A DNA stretch of 10,641 nucleotides from positions 1-10,641 of the forward strand of contig JARFQS010000624.1 in NCBI GenBank assembly GCA_029287645.1. Direction: 5' to 3'. How positions within the stretch are numbered: position 1 is the stretch's first letter; every line of letters begins with the position of its first letter. Under the pieces are notes generated by a model that worked only from the letters and a program-made list of their open reading frames with translations, was not told the DNA's origin and made no database searches. The position numbers and the translations under genes are program-made. Positions 1 to 6,714 of this stretch are shown piece by piece. This stretch comes from Thermoanaerobaculia bacterium (GTDB lineage Bacteria; Acidobacteriota; Thermoanaerobaculia; Multivoradales; JAHEKO01).

Positions 1-1516
1 CGACCCTCCTGCTCCCCTCCCCCTCCTTTTCGAGCATCTCCAGCACTCCCAGATTAAGAACCGCGTATTCGGAACGTAACGCTGGAACGCGCGCCGCCCC
101 AGCTCGCCAGGTGTGTCGGAGAGGACCGCCCTCGGGACGCAGTTTCGCCAGAACGAAGTCGGCGACGGCTGTTGCCCGACGCGTCAACTCGTCATCTCCA
201 AGCAGGCGGCCCGCCGACGCCAAGCCCGAGATCCCCAAGCCGTTCCAGTCGGTCAGAACCTTGTCGTCCGTCGCCGGCCGCTGGCGCCGACCACGGTAGT
301 CCAAGAGCGTTTGGCTCAGCGAGCGGATCTGAGCCCAGAGCTCTTCGCTCTCCAGGCTGCGTCGCCGAGCCTGATCGCCGACCGGCTGCGGCATGTGAAG
401 CACGTATCGATCCCCCTCGAAAAAGGGCGCTCCTCCGAAGCCCAGCAGAGGAGCCAGAAACCCGAAGTTCTCGTCGCCCAGCGCATCCTGCAGCTCTTCC
501 CGGCGCCAAACATAGAAGGCTCCTTCGTGACCCTGGGTCTCTGCATCGATGGCGCTCCACAAAGCTCCCTCGGGCGAGGTCATTTCCTTGCCGATGAAAT
601 CGGCTGTCTGTCGAACGACCCGAGCCACTTCAGTGTCGGCCGTCCGCGCCCACTCGCGAGCGTAGACCTCCAGGAGCAATGCGTTGTCGTAGAGCATCTT
701 CTCGAAGTGGGGCACCTTCCACTCGGCATCGGTGGAGTACCGATGAAAACCACCCGCCAGCTGATCGAGGATGCCTCCTCGTGCCATGTTGTCCAGGGTG
801 AGCGACAGCATCCGGGCCGCTGCAACGTCCGTCTCCGCCACCTCCTGCAGCAGCAGGAGATTGGCCGGTGTCGGAAACTTCGGAGCGCCTCCGAAACCGC
901 CCCAGCGACTGTCGAAGCTGCGCTCCATGTCGCGCAGCACCTTCTCCATGGGGACTGGAGCCACCGCACCGCCGCTGGCCGAGCTTCCGTGGTCGGCGAG
1001 ATAGCGGCGCATCGCGTCGGAGACGCTGGCGGCCTGTTCTTCCACATCCGGCCGTCGATCCCTCCAAGCCTCTGCGAGCGAAGCCAGGACAGTAGGGAAA
1101 CCGGGCCGACCGGCGACATCCCGCGGCGGAAAGTAGGTACCGGCGAAAAAGGGCCGCAGCTCCGGCGTCAGAAAGACGGAATTGGGCCAGCCCCCGTGAT
1201 GGGAGAGGATCTGGGTCGCGAGCATGAAGATCTCATCGAGATCCGGCCTCTCCTCCCGATCCACTTTGATGCACACGAAATCCCGGTTCATCACCGCGGC
1301 GATGTTCGGAACCGAGAACGACTCCCGCTCCATCACGTGGCACCAATAGCAGGTCGAGTAGCCGACCGAGAGGAAGATGGGCTTGTCCTCCCGCTTCGCC
1401 CTGGCGAGGGCCTCCTCGCCCCAGGGATACCAATCCACGGGGTTGGACTTGTGCAGCAGGAGGTAAGGGCTTGTCTCGTCGGCTAGCCGGTTTTCGCCCG
1501 TCTCGTCGAGGCTCAT
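1..1516 (-). CDS. Thioredoxin-domain protein, YyaL/SPATA20 (DUF255) family, C-terminus cut by window edge
   Basis: An uninterrupted minus-strand frame gives 505 residues and then leaves the window; full-length members have roughly 600-700. Residues 1 to about 165 form the thioredoxin-like domain: [17 protein letters not shown] (16-32), then a CxxC site C56-Y-W-C59 followed by HVMERESF, then [11 protein letters not shown] and FFAGTYFPP. The rest matches the family's (alpha/alpha)6 glycosidase-like domain, with the blocks [48 protein letters not shown] and [17 protein letters not shown]. The family is widespread and often annotated as thioredoxin domain-containing; its substrate in bacteria is not established, although a redox role is likely from the CxxC. 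The ATG lies inside ATGA, overlapping the pssA stop by 4 bases. No clear Shine-Dalgarno is seen, so translation is probably coupled to pssA. The family is certain from sequence; the biochemical role is not. Confidence 0.93.
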   Translation of the reverse strand, partial: MSLDETGENRLADETSPYLLLHKSNPVDWYPWGEEALARAKREDKPIFLSVGYSTCYWCHVMERESFSVPNIAAVMNRDFVCIKVDREERPDLDEIFMLATQILSHHGGWPNSVFLTPELRPFFAGTYFPPRDVAGRPGFPTVLASLAEAWRDRRPDVEEQAASVSDAMRRYLADHGSSASGGAVAPVPMEKVLRDMERSFDSRWGGFGGAPKFPTPANLLLLQEVAETDVAAARMLSLTLDNMARGGILDQLAGGFHRYSTDAEWKVPHFEKMLYDNALLLEVYAREWARTADTEVARVVRQTADFIGKEMTSPEGALWSAIDAETQGHEGAFYVWRREELQDALGDENFGFLAPLLGFGGAPFFEGDRYVLHMPQPVGDQARRRSLESEELWAQIRSLSQTLLDYRGRRQRPATDDKVLTDWNGLGISGLASAGRLLGDDELTRRATAVADFVLAKLRPEGGPLRHTWRAGAARVPALRSEYAVLNLGVLEMLEKEGEGSRRV

Positions 1517-2217
1517 GAAGTCGAGCTGGCTTCCTGGTAGCGCCGATCCTCGCTCTTGGCCACCAGGAGAATCACCACGTTCCAGAGGTTCCACCACCCG
1601 ACCGTGTACCAGTTCGGCCAGATCACGACGGCGAAGTAATTGAGAATACCGACCAGGAGGGCCAGAGACACGGCGCTCTTGCCGCGGAACTCCGGCAGGC
1701 AGATTCGCGAGATCATGAGCACCGCCATGATCACCAGCACCAGGGCGGCCAAGAGCGCTGGAACTTGATCTCTCATCAACACCAGCGCCATCACGTACCC
1801 GGCTCCGACAGGTGTCGGGACTCCGGTGGTCGACCGCGCCTTGCTGTGGGCGTCGGAGAACAGATTGAAGCGCGCCAGGCGCAGGACCCCTGCGAGGAGA
1901 TAGACCAGCGCTACGATCACCCCCAGTGCTCCCAACGACCGCAGAATCGCCGTATGCGCGAGGAATGCCGGCGCCGCACAGAAACTCACGGCATCGCTGA
2001 AGCTGTCCATCTCCTGCCCGAACTTGCTCGTGACTTTCAGACGTCGCGCCACCTTGCCGTCGAACAGATCCAAGAGCACCGCCAGCATCAGGAGGTAGAC
2101 GGCTCTCTCGAACTGCCCCTCCGCTGCCGCCAGCATCGACAGGAAGCCCGCCGAGATGTTCGCGGCGGTGATCAGATTTGGCGCCAACCAGCGGAGCCGA
2201 GAGTCAGGAGAGAGCAT
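1513..2217 (-). CDS. pssA: CDP-diacylglycerol--serine O-phosphatidyltransferase
   Basis: This integral membrane enzyme transfers phosphatidate from CDP-diacylglycerol to L-serine, giving phosphatidylserine, the precursor of phosphatidylethanolamine. The 234-residue protein carries the complete CDP-alcohol phosphatidyltransferase signature DGx2ARx8Gx3Dx3D: D53-G54, A57-R58, G67, D71 and D75, with D50 supplying the leading aspartate of DxxDG. The N-terminal [15 protein letters not shown] is typical of the PssA branch, and about six to eight hydrophobic segments cover the remainder. The length fits the short membrane-type PssA, which is unrelated to the phospholipase D-like E. coli enzyme. The gene lies 54 bases downstream of the hydrolase gene and overlaps the following thioredoxin-domain gene (ATGA), suggesting one operon. 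No strong ribosome binding site precedes the ATG. No phosphatidylserine decarboxylase gene is visible in the window, though psd often neighbours pssA. A PgsA-type CDP-alcohol transferase is the main alternative, but the PssA-like N-terminus argues against it. Confidence 0.92.
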   Translation of the reverse strand: MLSPDSRLRWLAPNLITAANISAGFLSMLAAAEGQFERAVYLLMLAVLLDLFDGKVARRLKVTSKFGQEMDSFSDAVSFCAAPAFLAHTAILRSLGALGVIVALVYLLAGVLRLARFNLFSDAHSKARSTTGVPTPVGAGYVMALVLMRDQVPALLAALVLVIMAVLMISRICLPEFRGKSAVSLALLVGILNYFAVVIWPNWYTVGWWNLWNVVILLVAKSEDRRYQEASSTS

Positions 2218-2271
2218 GTCGAATCAAGAGGATACCGCACCCGGGCGGCTCGAGCTGTGAATTCGGGCCAT

Positions 2272-3210
2272 TCACTGCTGCCGCAGCCATCCGACGATCT
2301 GTGACTCCAGGGCCGCTCTGCCGTCTCCGAGGATCTTCGGCGACCGTGGAAAGGCCAGATGTCCACCCGGAGAGCTCCATACCACGGTCAGATTCTCTGG
2401 GCTGTCGACCGTTGCATCTCGGAGGCTCTGGGAGGGAACCATGGGGTCCTCAGCGGCGGCGACGACCAGGCTCTTCACCTGCAGCCGGCTCAGCACCGGA
2501 CCCACACTGACCTGCCGGTAATAATCCTGTGCGTCACGAAATCCATACCGGGGGGCGACGACCAGGCTGTCGAACTCTACAAAGGAGCGGGCCGCGGCCA
2601 CGTCCTCGACCCGCGGACCGTCATCACGGCGTCGGGCCACCTCGGAGTAGATCTCGGACAGCTGCCGCAAGAGGTAGCTCCTGTAGGGCCAGCGCGAGGG
2701 ACTGTCCAACAATCTGGCTGTCGCCTGCAGGTCGATCGGGGGACAGACCGCGGCCACTGCGGCGACGGAGCTGGCGCGCTCCTCCACTGCAAGGCGCAGC
2801 CCGACATGCCCCCCCATGGAGTAACCGAGGACCCAGACTTTGCGGTGCGACCGGGCGACCTCGCTCTCGACAGCCGCTCGAAGGTCGGCGGTCAGGCCGG
2901 CATGATAGACGTCCTCTCCCTGGCGATCGGCTCCCCGCAGATTGAGTCGCAGGCACGAAAGGCCCGCAGCAAGACAGGCCTTCACACCTGGATAGAGGTA
3001 GGAGCTATCGGCGCAGCCACCCAGCCCGTGCAGCAGAACGACCAGGCCCTCCGCCGAATCGGCCCGATTCAACCGACCGGTCAGTCTCAAGGAACCGCGC
3101 TTCGCATCCTCGACGACGCCGGACCAGGCTTCCGAAGGGGGTGGAGTCTGTGGACGCAGCCACCGGTGCAAGTAAGCACCCAGGGTCCACGCGTGGCCCG
3201 ACAGGGACAT
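2272..3210 (-). CDS. Alpha/beta-fold hydrolase, YheT-like
   Basis: A 312-residue serine hydrolase of the alpha/beta-hydrolase fold. Visible parts in order are the oxyanion-loop motif H61-G-L-G-G65, the YheT/ABHD-type block LNLRGADRQGEDVYHAG (89-105), the nucleophile elbow G129-Y-S131-M-G-G134, a probable acid D255 in AAAEDPMVP, and a probable catalytic H284 in PGGHLAF. The triad Ser131, Asp255 and His284 is therefore intact. The RG...YHAG block is what suggests the YheT (COG0429) branch; substrates are unknown, with esterase or lipase-type activity expected. I chose the ATG at 3210. The frame is open further upstream to a TTG at 3264, but that start overlaps the preceding gene by 25 bases, whereas 3210 lies 29 bases after that gene's stop. 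The N-terminus is shorter than in classic YheT, which often starts with a WWLRNGHLQT-like stretch. Placement before pssA may hint at lipid-related work, but that is inference. Confidence 0.88.
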   Translation of the reverse strand: MSLSGHAWTLGAYLHRWLRPQTPPPSEAWSGVVEDAKRGSLRLTGRLNRADSAEGLVVLLHGLGGCADSSYLYPGVKACLAAGLSCLRLNLRGADRQGEDVYHAGLTADLRAAVESEVARSHRKVWVLGYSMGGHVGLRLAVEERASSVAAVAAVCPPIDLQATARLLDSPSRWPYRSYLLRQLSEIYSEVARRRDDGPRVEDVAAARSFVEFDSLVVAPRYGFRDAQDYYRQVSVGPVLSRLQVKSLVVAAAEDPMVPSQSLRDATVDSPENLTVVWSSPGGHLAFPRSPKILGDGRAALESQIVGWLRQQ

Positions 3211-3239
3211 GGAATCGCGGATCTCGGCTAGCCGAAGTG

Positions 3240-4328
3240 CTACTGGCTCGGATCGACCACCCAATCGGCCACGAAGACGTTGGTCTCGCCAGGCTTCTTC
3301 TGGTTTCGATTCGAGGCGAAGGCCAGTTTGGAGCCGTCCGGAGAGAACATCGGAAAGCCATCGAACCCCGGGCTGAACGTGATCTGCTCGAGGTCACTGC
3401 CATCGACATTGACTGCCCAGATATCGAACTCGCGACCTGTCGGATCACCATGGTTGGTCGAGAACAAGATCCTGTCACCCGATGGAAAGAAGAACGGGGC
3501 AAACGAAGCGGCACCCAGATTCGTAACTTGGCGTGCGTCGCTACCGTCGGCATTGGCCACGAAGATCTCCAACTTGGATGGGCGGACCAGATTCTGCGTC
3601 AGCAGGCGCTGGTAGTCCTCGAGCTCTTCGCCGGGAGTCGGTCTCGAAGCTCGCCAGACGATCTGCGTGCAGTCCGCCGAAAAAAACGCCCCGCCATCGT
3701 AGCCGGGAGTGTCGGTCAACCGCTGGACGTTGCCGCCGTCCGCATCCATCGAATAGAGGTCGAGGTCACCGTCCCTCGTGGAGGTGAAGATGATCGAGCC
3801 GTCCTTGCTGCATACCGTGGCCTCGGCATCGTAGGAGCCGGAGCTGGTGATGCGCCGCAGGTCCGATCCATCGGTCTTGGCGCTGAAGATGTCCATGCTG
3901 TCGTACAGCGGCCAAACGTAGCCCTGCGAGTGGTCCGGAACGGGGGGACACTCCGGGCCGGCAAGATGCGTCGAGGAGTAGAGGACTCTCTGACCATCGG
4001 AGGTGAAGTAGGCGCAGGTGGTCCGGCCCGTGCCCGTGGAGAGGAGAGCCGGCTCCCCAGGGCTCGTGACAGGAAGCCTGAAGATCTGGTCGCAGCCGTA
4101 GGGCTCTCGGGTCGACTGCATGATGAGCTCGGTGCCGTCCGGGGACCAGTAGGCTTCGGCGTTCTCTCCGCCGAAGGTGAGCTGGCGAATGTTCTGCAGG
4201 TGGGACTCACCCGCTTCGGACTCAGCCGGAGATGCAGCCACAGGGACTAGCATCCAGAGAATCATGAGCGGTGTGAAAGATACGAAGCGGCTGTGCCGCA
4301 GGGGCGATCGAAACTCGAAATCCAACAT
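3240..4328 (-). CDS. Exported TolB-like (PD40/WD40-like) beta-propeller protein
   Basis: A 362-residue protein made of an N-terminal signal sequence and about six PD40-type beta-propeller blades. The signal has a basic n-region (RSPLRHSR), a hydrophobic core at about 15-31 and a likely cleavage site near 32-35 (AASPA). Blade signatures include WSPDGTELI (61-69), SDGQRVLYSS, IFSAKTDGSDLRRIT, SKDGSIIFTSTRDGDLDLY, VANADGSDARQVT, FPSGDRILFSTN, and VNVDGSDLEQIT followed by FSPDGSKLAFASNR. The same repeat occurs in TolB and in the propeller of S9 peptidases, but no peptidase domain follows and the TolB N-terminal domain is not evident, so this is a free-standing propeller. It probably acts in the periplasm as a binding or scaffold protein. 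Five cysteines (79, 105, 127, 173, 220) follow the signal. A near-perfect Shine-Dalgarno fixes the ATG. It is the first gene of the leftward run and diverges from the PLP enzyme. Confidence 0.9.
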   Translation of the reverse strand: MLDFEFRSPLRHSRFVSFTPLMILWMLVPVAASPAESEAGESHLQNIRQLTFGGENAEAYWSPDGTELIMQSTREPYGCDQIFRLPVTSPGEPALLSTGTGRTTCAYFTSDGQRVLYSSTHLAGPECPPVPDHSQGYVWPLYDSMDIFSAKTDGSDLRRITSSGSYDAEATVCSKDGSIIFTSTRDGDLDLYSMDADGGNVQRLTDTPGYDGGAFFSADCTQIVWRASRPTPGEELEDYQRLLTQNLVRPSKLEIFVANADGSDARQVTNLGAASFAPFFFPSGDRILFSTNHGDPTGREFDIWAVNVDGSDLEQITFSPGFDGFPMFSPDGSKLAFASNRNQKKPGETNVFVADWVVDPSQ

Positions 4329-4332
4329 TCCT

Positions 4333-4340
4333 ACCTCCTT
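4333..4340 (-). promoter_or_regulatory. Strong Shine-Dalgarno (AAGGAGGT) of the propeller gene
   Basis: Read on the minus strand, this is AAGGAGGT, fully complementary to the 16S rRNA anti-Shine-Dalgarno core, with four bases (AGGA) before the ATG at 4328. It is the strongest ribosome binding site in the window and settles the start. It suggests a higher translation rate than for the neighbouring genes, several of which lack a recognisable site. Confidence 0.85.
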
Positions 4341-4372
4341 GATTCATCGTCCGTCCGGGAGTCACGGCGGTT

Positions 4373-4392
4373 CACTCTCGAGCTCGAGAGTG
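4373..4392. promoter_or_regulatory. 20-bp perfect palindrome in divergent spacer (possible operator)
   Basis: The sequence CACTCTCGAGCTCGAGAGTG is identical to its own reverse complement over all 20 bases, with no spacer. It stands 45 bases upstream of the propeller gene's ATG and 24 bases upstream of a candidate extended -10 for the PLP-enzyme gene. A gapless palindrome makes a poor RNA hairpin but a good binding site for a homodimeric regulator. A partial half-site, TCGAGAG, recurs at 4441-4447. Operator function is inference; no regulator gene is nearby. Confidence 0.55.
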
Positions 4393-4415
4393 CGATCCGC
4401 GCGAGTCGTCCCGTG

Positions 4416-4424
4416 TGCTAGATT
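4416..4424 (+). promoter_or_regulatory. Candidate extended -10 promoter (TGCTAGATT) for the PLP-enzyme gene
   Basis: TG-N-TAGATT resembles the extended -10 form TGnTATAAT and lies 51 bases before the ATG of the rightward gene. No convincing -35 is seen at the usual spacing; an extended -10 promoter does not always need one. Similar GCTAnnAT motifs occur in front of three other genes in the window. Transcription would start near 4431. Confidence 0.35.
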
Positions 4425-4475
4425 GCCGACCCTATCCGATTCGAGAGCTCAGCTGCACTGGAAGGCACCGATTGT

Positions 4476-5450
4476 ATGAAAATTTCCGAAAACGTACTCG
4501 AGATTCTGGGCGATACCCCTCTCGTCCGCCTGGACCGTTTCTTTCCCGGCCGGGCCACTCTCGCTGTCAAGCTGGAGTACTTCAACCCTGGAGGCAGCGT
4601 CAAGGACCGCATCGGCCTGTCGATGATCGAAGCTGCAGAAGAGGCGGGTGATCTGGTACCTGGGGCCACCATCGTCGAGCCGACCTCCGGGAATACAGGG
4701 CTCGGCCTGGCCATGGCGGCGACCCTCAAGGGCTATCGGCTGGTGTGCACCGTGACGGACAAGGTCCCGTTGGAGAAGATCACCCTGCTGAAGGCCTACG
4801 GAGCGGAGGTCGTCATCTGCCCGGCAGAGGTCGATCCGGAGGATCCGAGCTCGTACTACAAGACAGCGGAGCGAATCCGTGACGAACGGGGTGCGTTCTT
4901 GCCGTATCAGTACTACAACCAGGCCAATCCCGAAGCTCACTATCGATCTACCGGCCCCGAGATTTGGCAACAGACCGACGGCCGCATCACACACTGGGTC
5001 GCGGGCATCGGCACTGGCGGCACGATCAGCGGGGTGGCCAGGTATCTGAAGGAACAGAATCCCGACATTCGAACGATAGGAGTCGACCCCGTGGGGAGCG
5101 TCTACCGGCACTTCAAGGAATGTGGCGAGCTGCCGCCAGCAGACCAGATCCGACCCTATCTGATCGATGGTATAGGCGAAGATCTGCTGCCTGAATCCGT
5201 CTGGATGGACGCCATCGACGAAGTGATCACTGTCGACGACCGCAGCGCCTACCAAGCGGTGTTCGAGCTGTCGCACGGCGAAGCCATCTTCACCGGCTCC
5301 TCTGGAGGAGCCGCCGCCGTGGCCGCGCGACAAATCGCCGAGCCCCTGACGGAAGACGCCCTCGTTGTCACTCTCTTCCCTGACTCGGGAGAGCGATACC
5401 TCTCAAAGCTCAACGACGACTGGCTACAGCAGCACGACCTCTTGCCATGA
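4476..5450 (+). CDS. PLP-dependent cystathionine beta-synthase / cysteine synthase-type enzyme
   Basis: A 324-residue fold-type II PLP enzyme that condenses an activated serine with homocysteine or sulfide, feeding transsulfuration or cysteine synthesis in the cytoplasm. The PLP lysine is K43 in NPGGSVKDR (37-45). The substrate-carboxylate loop is TSGNTG (70-75), and the cofactor-phosphate loop is GIGTGGTISG. Several stretches resemble the cystathionine beta-synthase core more than CysK: GGSVKDRIGLSMIEAAEEAG, YYNQANPEAHYRSTGPEIWQQ, IGVDPVGSVY, and the end FPDSGERYLSKLNDDW. The C-terminal CBS-domain pair of the mammalian enzyme is absent, so allosteric control of that type is not expected. A GGAAGG ribosome binding site (4460-4465) lies 10 bases before the ATG. 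The gene diverges from the propeller gene, and no partner transsulfuration gene such as a cystathionine gamma-lyase is visible. O-acetylserine sulfhydrylase activity remains possible. I give no gene symbol because cbs and cysK cannot be fully separated by eye. Confidence 0.92.
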   Translation: MKISENVLEILGDTPLVRLDRFFPGRATLAVKLEYFNPGGSVKDRIGLSMIEAAEEAGDLVPGATIVEPTSGNTGLGLAMAATLKGYRLVCTVTDKVPLEKITLLKAYGAEVVICPAEVDPEDPSSYYKTAERIRDERGAFLPYQYYNQANPEAHYRSTGPEIWQQTDGRITHWVAGIGTGGTISGVARYLKEQNPDIRTIGVDPVGSVYRHFKECGELPPADQIRPYLIDGIGEDLLPESVWMDAIDEVITVDDRSAYQAVFELSHGEAIFTGSSGGAAAVAARQIAEPLTEDALVVTLFPDSGERYLSKLNDDWLQQHDLLP

Positions 5451-5459
5451 TCGGAACTG

Positions 5460-5510
5460 TCCATCGACCGCACGAGGTCTGTAGCTCGTCCTCGTGCTAC
5501 GATCGATGGA
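5460..5510. promoter_or_regulatory. Two-tier inverted repeat between the PLP-enzyme and TPR genes
   Basis: An outer arm TCCATCGA (5460-5467) pairs perfectly with TCGATGGA (5503-5510), and an inner arm CACGAGG (5471-5477) pairs with CCTCGTG (5490-5496) around a 12-base loop. The two stems are separated by an asymmetric internal loop of 3 and 6 bases. The structure starts 10 bases after the preceding stop and includes the candidate -10 of the TPR gene. There is no T-tract, so it is not a classical intrinsic terminator. It could terminate upstream transcription, act as an operator, or both. Confidence 0.55.
5495..5503 (+). promoter_or_regulatory. Candidate extended -10 promoter (TGCTACGAT) for the TPR gene
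   Basis: TG-N-TACGAT fits an extended -10 and shares the GCTAnnAT core with three other spacers in the window. It sits within the right half of the 5460-5510 inverted repeat. No good -35 is visible. A start near 5510 would give a leader of about 95 bases. Confidence 0.33.
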
Positions 5511-5592
5511 GAAGCCTCGCGATGAAATCATGCCTCGAAGCCTGAGGGCCCTGGCGAGGCTGACTGGTACTCGAGCAGCGTTTCGCGACCGG

Positions 5593-5598
5593 AAGGAG
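5593..5598 (+). promoter_or_regulatory. Ribosome binding site (AAGGAG) that sets the TPR gene start
   Basis: AAGGAG lies six bases before a GTG at 5605, a near-ideal spacing. The longer open frame, back to 5494 or an ATG at 5530, has no comparable site and would put a basic, non-signal-like extension ahead of the hydrophobic signal sequence. The GTG at 5605 puts the signal at the very N-terminus. Confidence 0.75.
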
Positions 5599-5604
5599 TG
5601 GACT

Positions 5605-6714
5605 GTGCGTCTATCAAGCTTGGTCACCGTAGCGGCAATGCTACTGCTGGGCTGGAGCTCTCAGGCGGCATCGCCGCCCAACCTGTACGAGGCACTCGCG
5701 GCCCAGCAGGAACAGGCAGATCTACACCCGAACGACCCGGAGATCTTGAACGATCTGGGCAATCTCCTGGTTCTGGCCGGGTCGTTGAGCGAGGCTGAGG
5801 AGGCCTATCATCGTTCACTCGATCTCAGCCCGGACAACACCACGACACGATACAACCTCGCCCTCGTTCTCATGGAGCAGGGTCGGACCAAACCGGCGAC
5901 GAGAGAGCTGCAGCACGTGCTCGACCTCGACCCGAACCACGCCTGGGCCCTGTACCAATTGGGAACGCTCAGTGCCGCGGACGGACGTCGCGACAAGGCC
6001 GTCGAGTACTACACCAGGGCGTTGGCCCTGAATCCCGATCTCGCTTCCCCGGCGTTCAATCCACACATCATCGAGAATCGCTACCTCACCGAGTCGCAGC
6101 TGCGCATCTATCTGGCGCAGGCGGAGGCTGTGCAAGCGCCCAGGCTCTACCAGCGGCCGAACGAGGTCGCGAAGCTGTTGATCCCGACCGACACATCGAG
6201 CTCGACAGCCGACACCGGATCCGCGCAGGTCAACGAAGGTCAGACCGTCACCTGGAGCGAAGAGCAAGGTGGCCAAGCCTCTGAGGTGGGCGAATCCGAG
6301 ACGACTCAGCCCCTCGAACTGCAGCAGACTCCTTCCTGGGAGCCCGTCGAAGAGACTGGAGGCGACGCAGAACAGGCGATGGAGAGCGAACCGCGCGAGT
6401 CGCCTCGAGTCATTACCGAAGAAGATCTGGTGCCTACGACCGTCGGACAGGGCGCGGGTTACGTCGACTCCACCCGACAGCCCACTTCCCAACCCTCGGT
6501 CCCACGAAGCGGGGGAACCGTCACCTACCCGCGAACGGCTCCGAGGAGCGGAACGCCGCAGGGACAGCCCCGAACCCAGCCTCAGGCGGTGTCGCCGAGC
6601 CCCCAGCCGTCTCCGAGGTCGCAGTCGTTCGTGCCTGCGATTGGTAGCACGGGCCGGCTCGACCTGGAGCTTTTCTTCGAGGACAGTAGACCTGCGGTCG
6701 CTCCCGGTCCGTGA
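5605..6714 (+). CDS. Secreted/periplasmic TPR protein with long disordered tail
   Basis: A 369-residue protein read from the GTG at 5605. Residues 1-22 form a signal peptide (RLSSLVTVAAMLLLGW, then SSQAAS). Three consecutive 34-residue tetratricopeptide repeats follow at about 45-78, 79-112 and 113-146, each with the usual pattern, for example LGNLLVLAGSLSEAEEAYHR, with the following DLSPDN loop, and LGTLSAADGRRDKAVEYYTR. After about residue 190 the chain becomes rich in Pro, Gln, Ser, Thr and Glu with no recognisable domain, and it ends in a short hydrophobic/acidic patch (RLDLELFFED). TPR arrays mediate protein-protein contacts, so a scaffold role in the periplasm or at the envelope is likely, but no partner can be read from the sequence. 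Its stop overlaps the GTG of the O-antigen ligase-like gene (GTGA), arguing for coupled expression and related work. Confidence 0.85.
   Translation: MRLSSLVTVAAMLLLGWSSQAASPPNLYEALAAQQEQADLHPNDPEILNDLGNLLVLAGSLSEAEEAYHRSLDLSPDNTTTRYNLALVLMEQGRTKPATRELQHVLDLDPNHAWALYQLGTLSAADGRRDKAVEYYTRALALNPDLASPAFNPHIIENRYLTESQLRIYLAQAEAVQAPRLYQRPNEVAKLLIPTDTSSSTADTGSAQVNEGQTVTWSEEQGGQASEVGESETTQPLELQQTPSWEPVEETGGDAEQAMESEPRESPRVITEEDLVPTTVGQGAGYVDSTRQPTSQPSVPRSGGTVTYPRTAPRSGTPQGQPRTQPQAVSPSPQPSPRSQSFVPAIGSTGRLDLELFFEDSRPAVAPGP

Noticed and set aside
113..1486. 457-residue open frame on the plus strand
   Set aside because: It is the antisense shadow of the minus-strand YyaL-type gene, whose frame carries clear family motifs throughout; the plus-strand translation shows none and is Arg/His/Gln-rich low-complexity.
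3211..3264. TTG start at 3264 for the alpha/beta hydrolase
   Set aside because: It would overlap the upstream propeller gene by 25 bases with no ribosome binding site; the ATG at 3210 gives a non-overlapping, sensible protein.
4449..5333. 294-residue minus-strand open frame opposite the PLP enzyme
   Set aside because: It is a shadow of the cystathionine beta-synthase-type gene, has no recognisable motifs, and runs antisense to conserved coding sequence.
5494..5604. 37-residue N-terminal extension of the TPR protein
   Set aside because: The AAGGAG site six bases before the GTG at 5605 and the signal peptide immediately after it favour the shorter protein; the extension contains the likely promoter and repeat arm.
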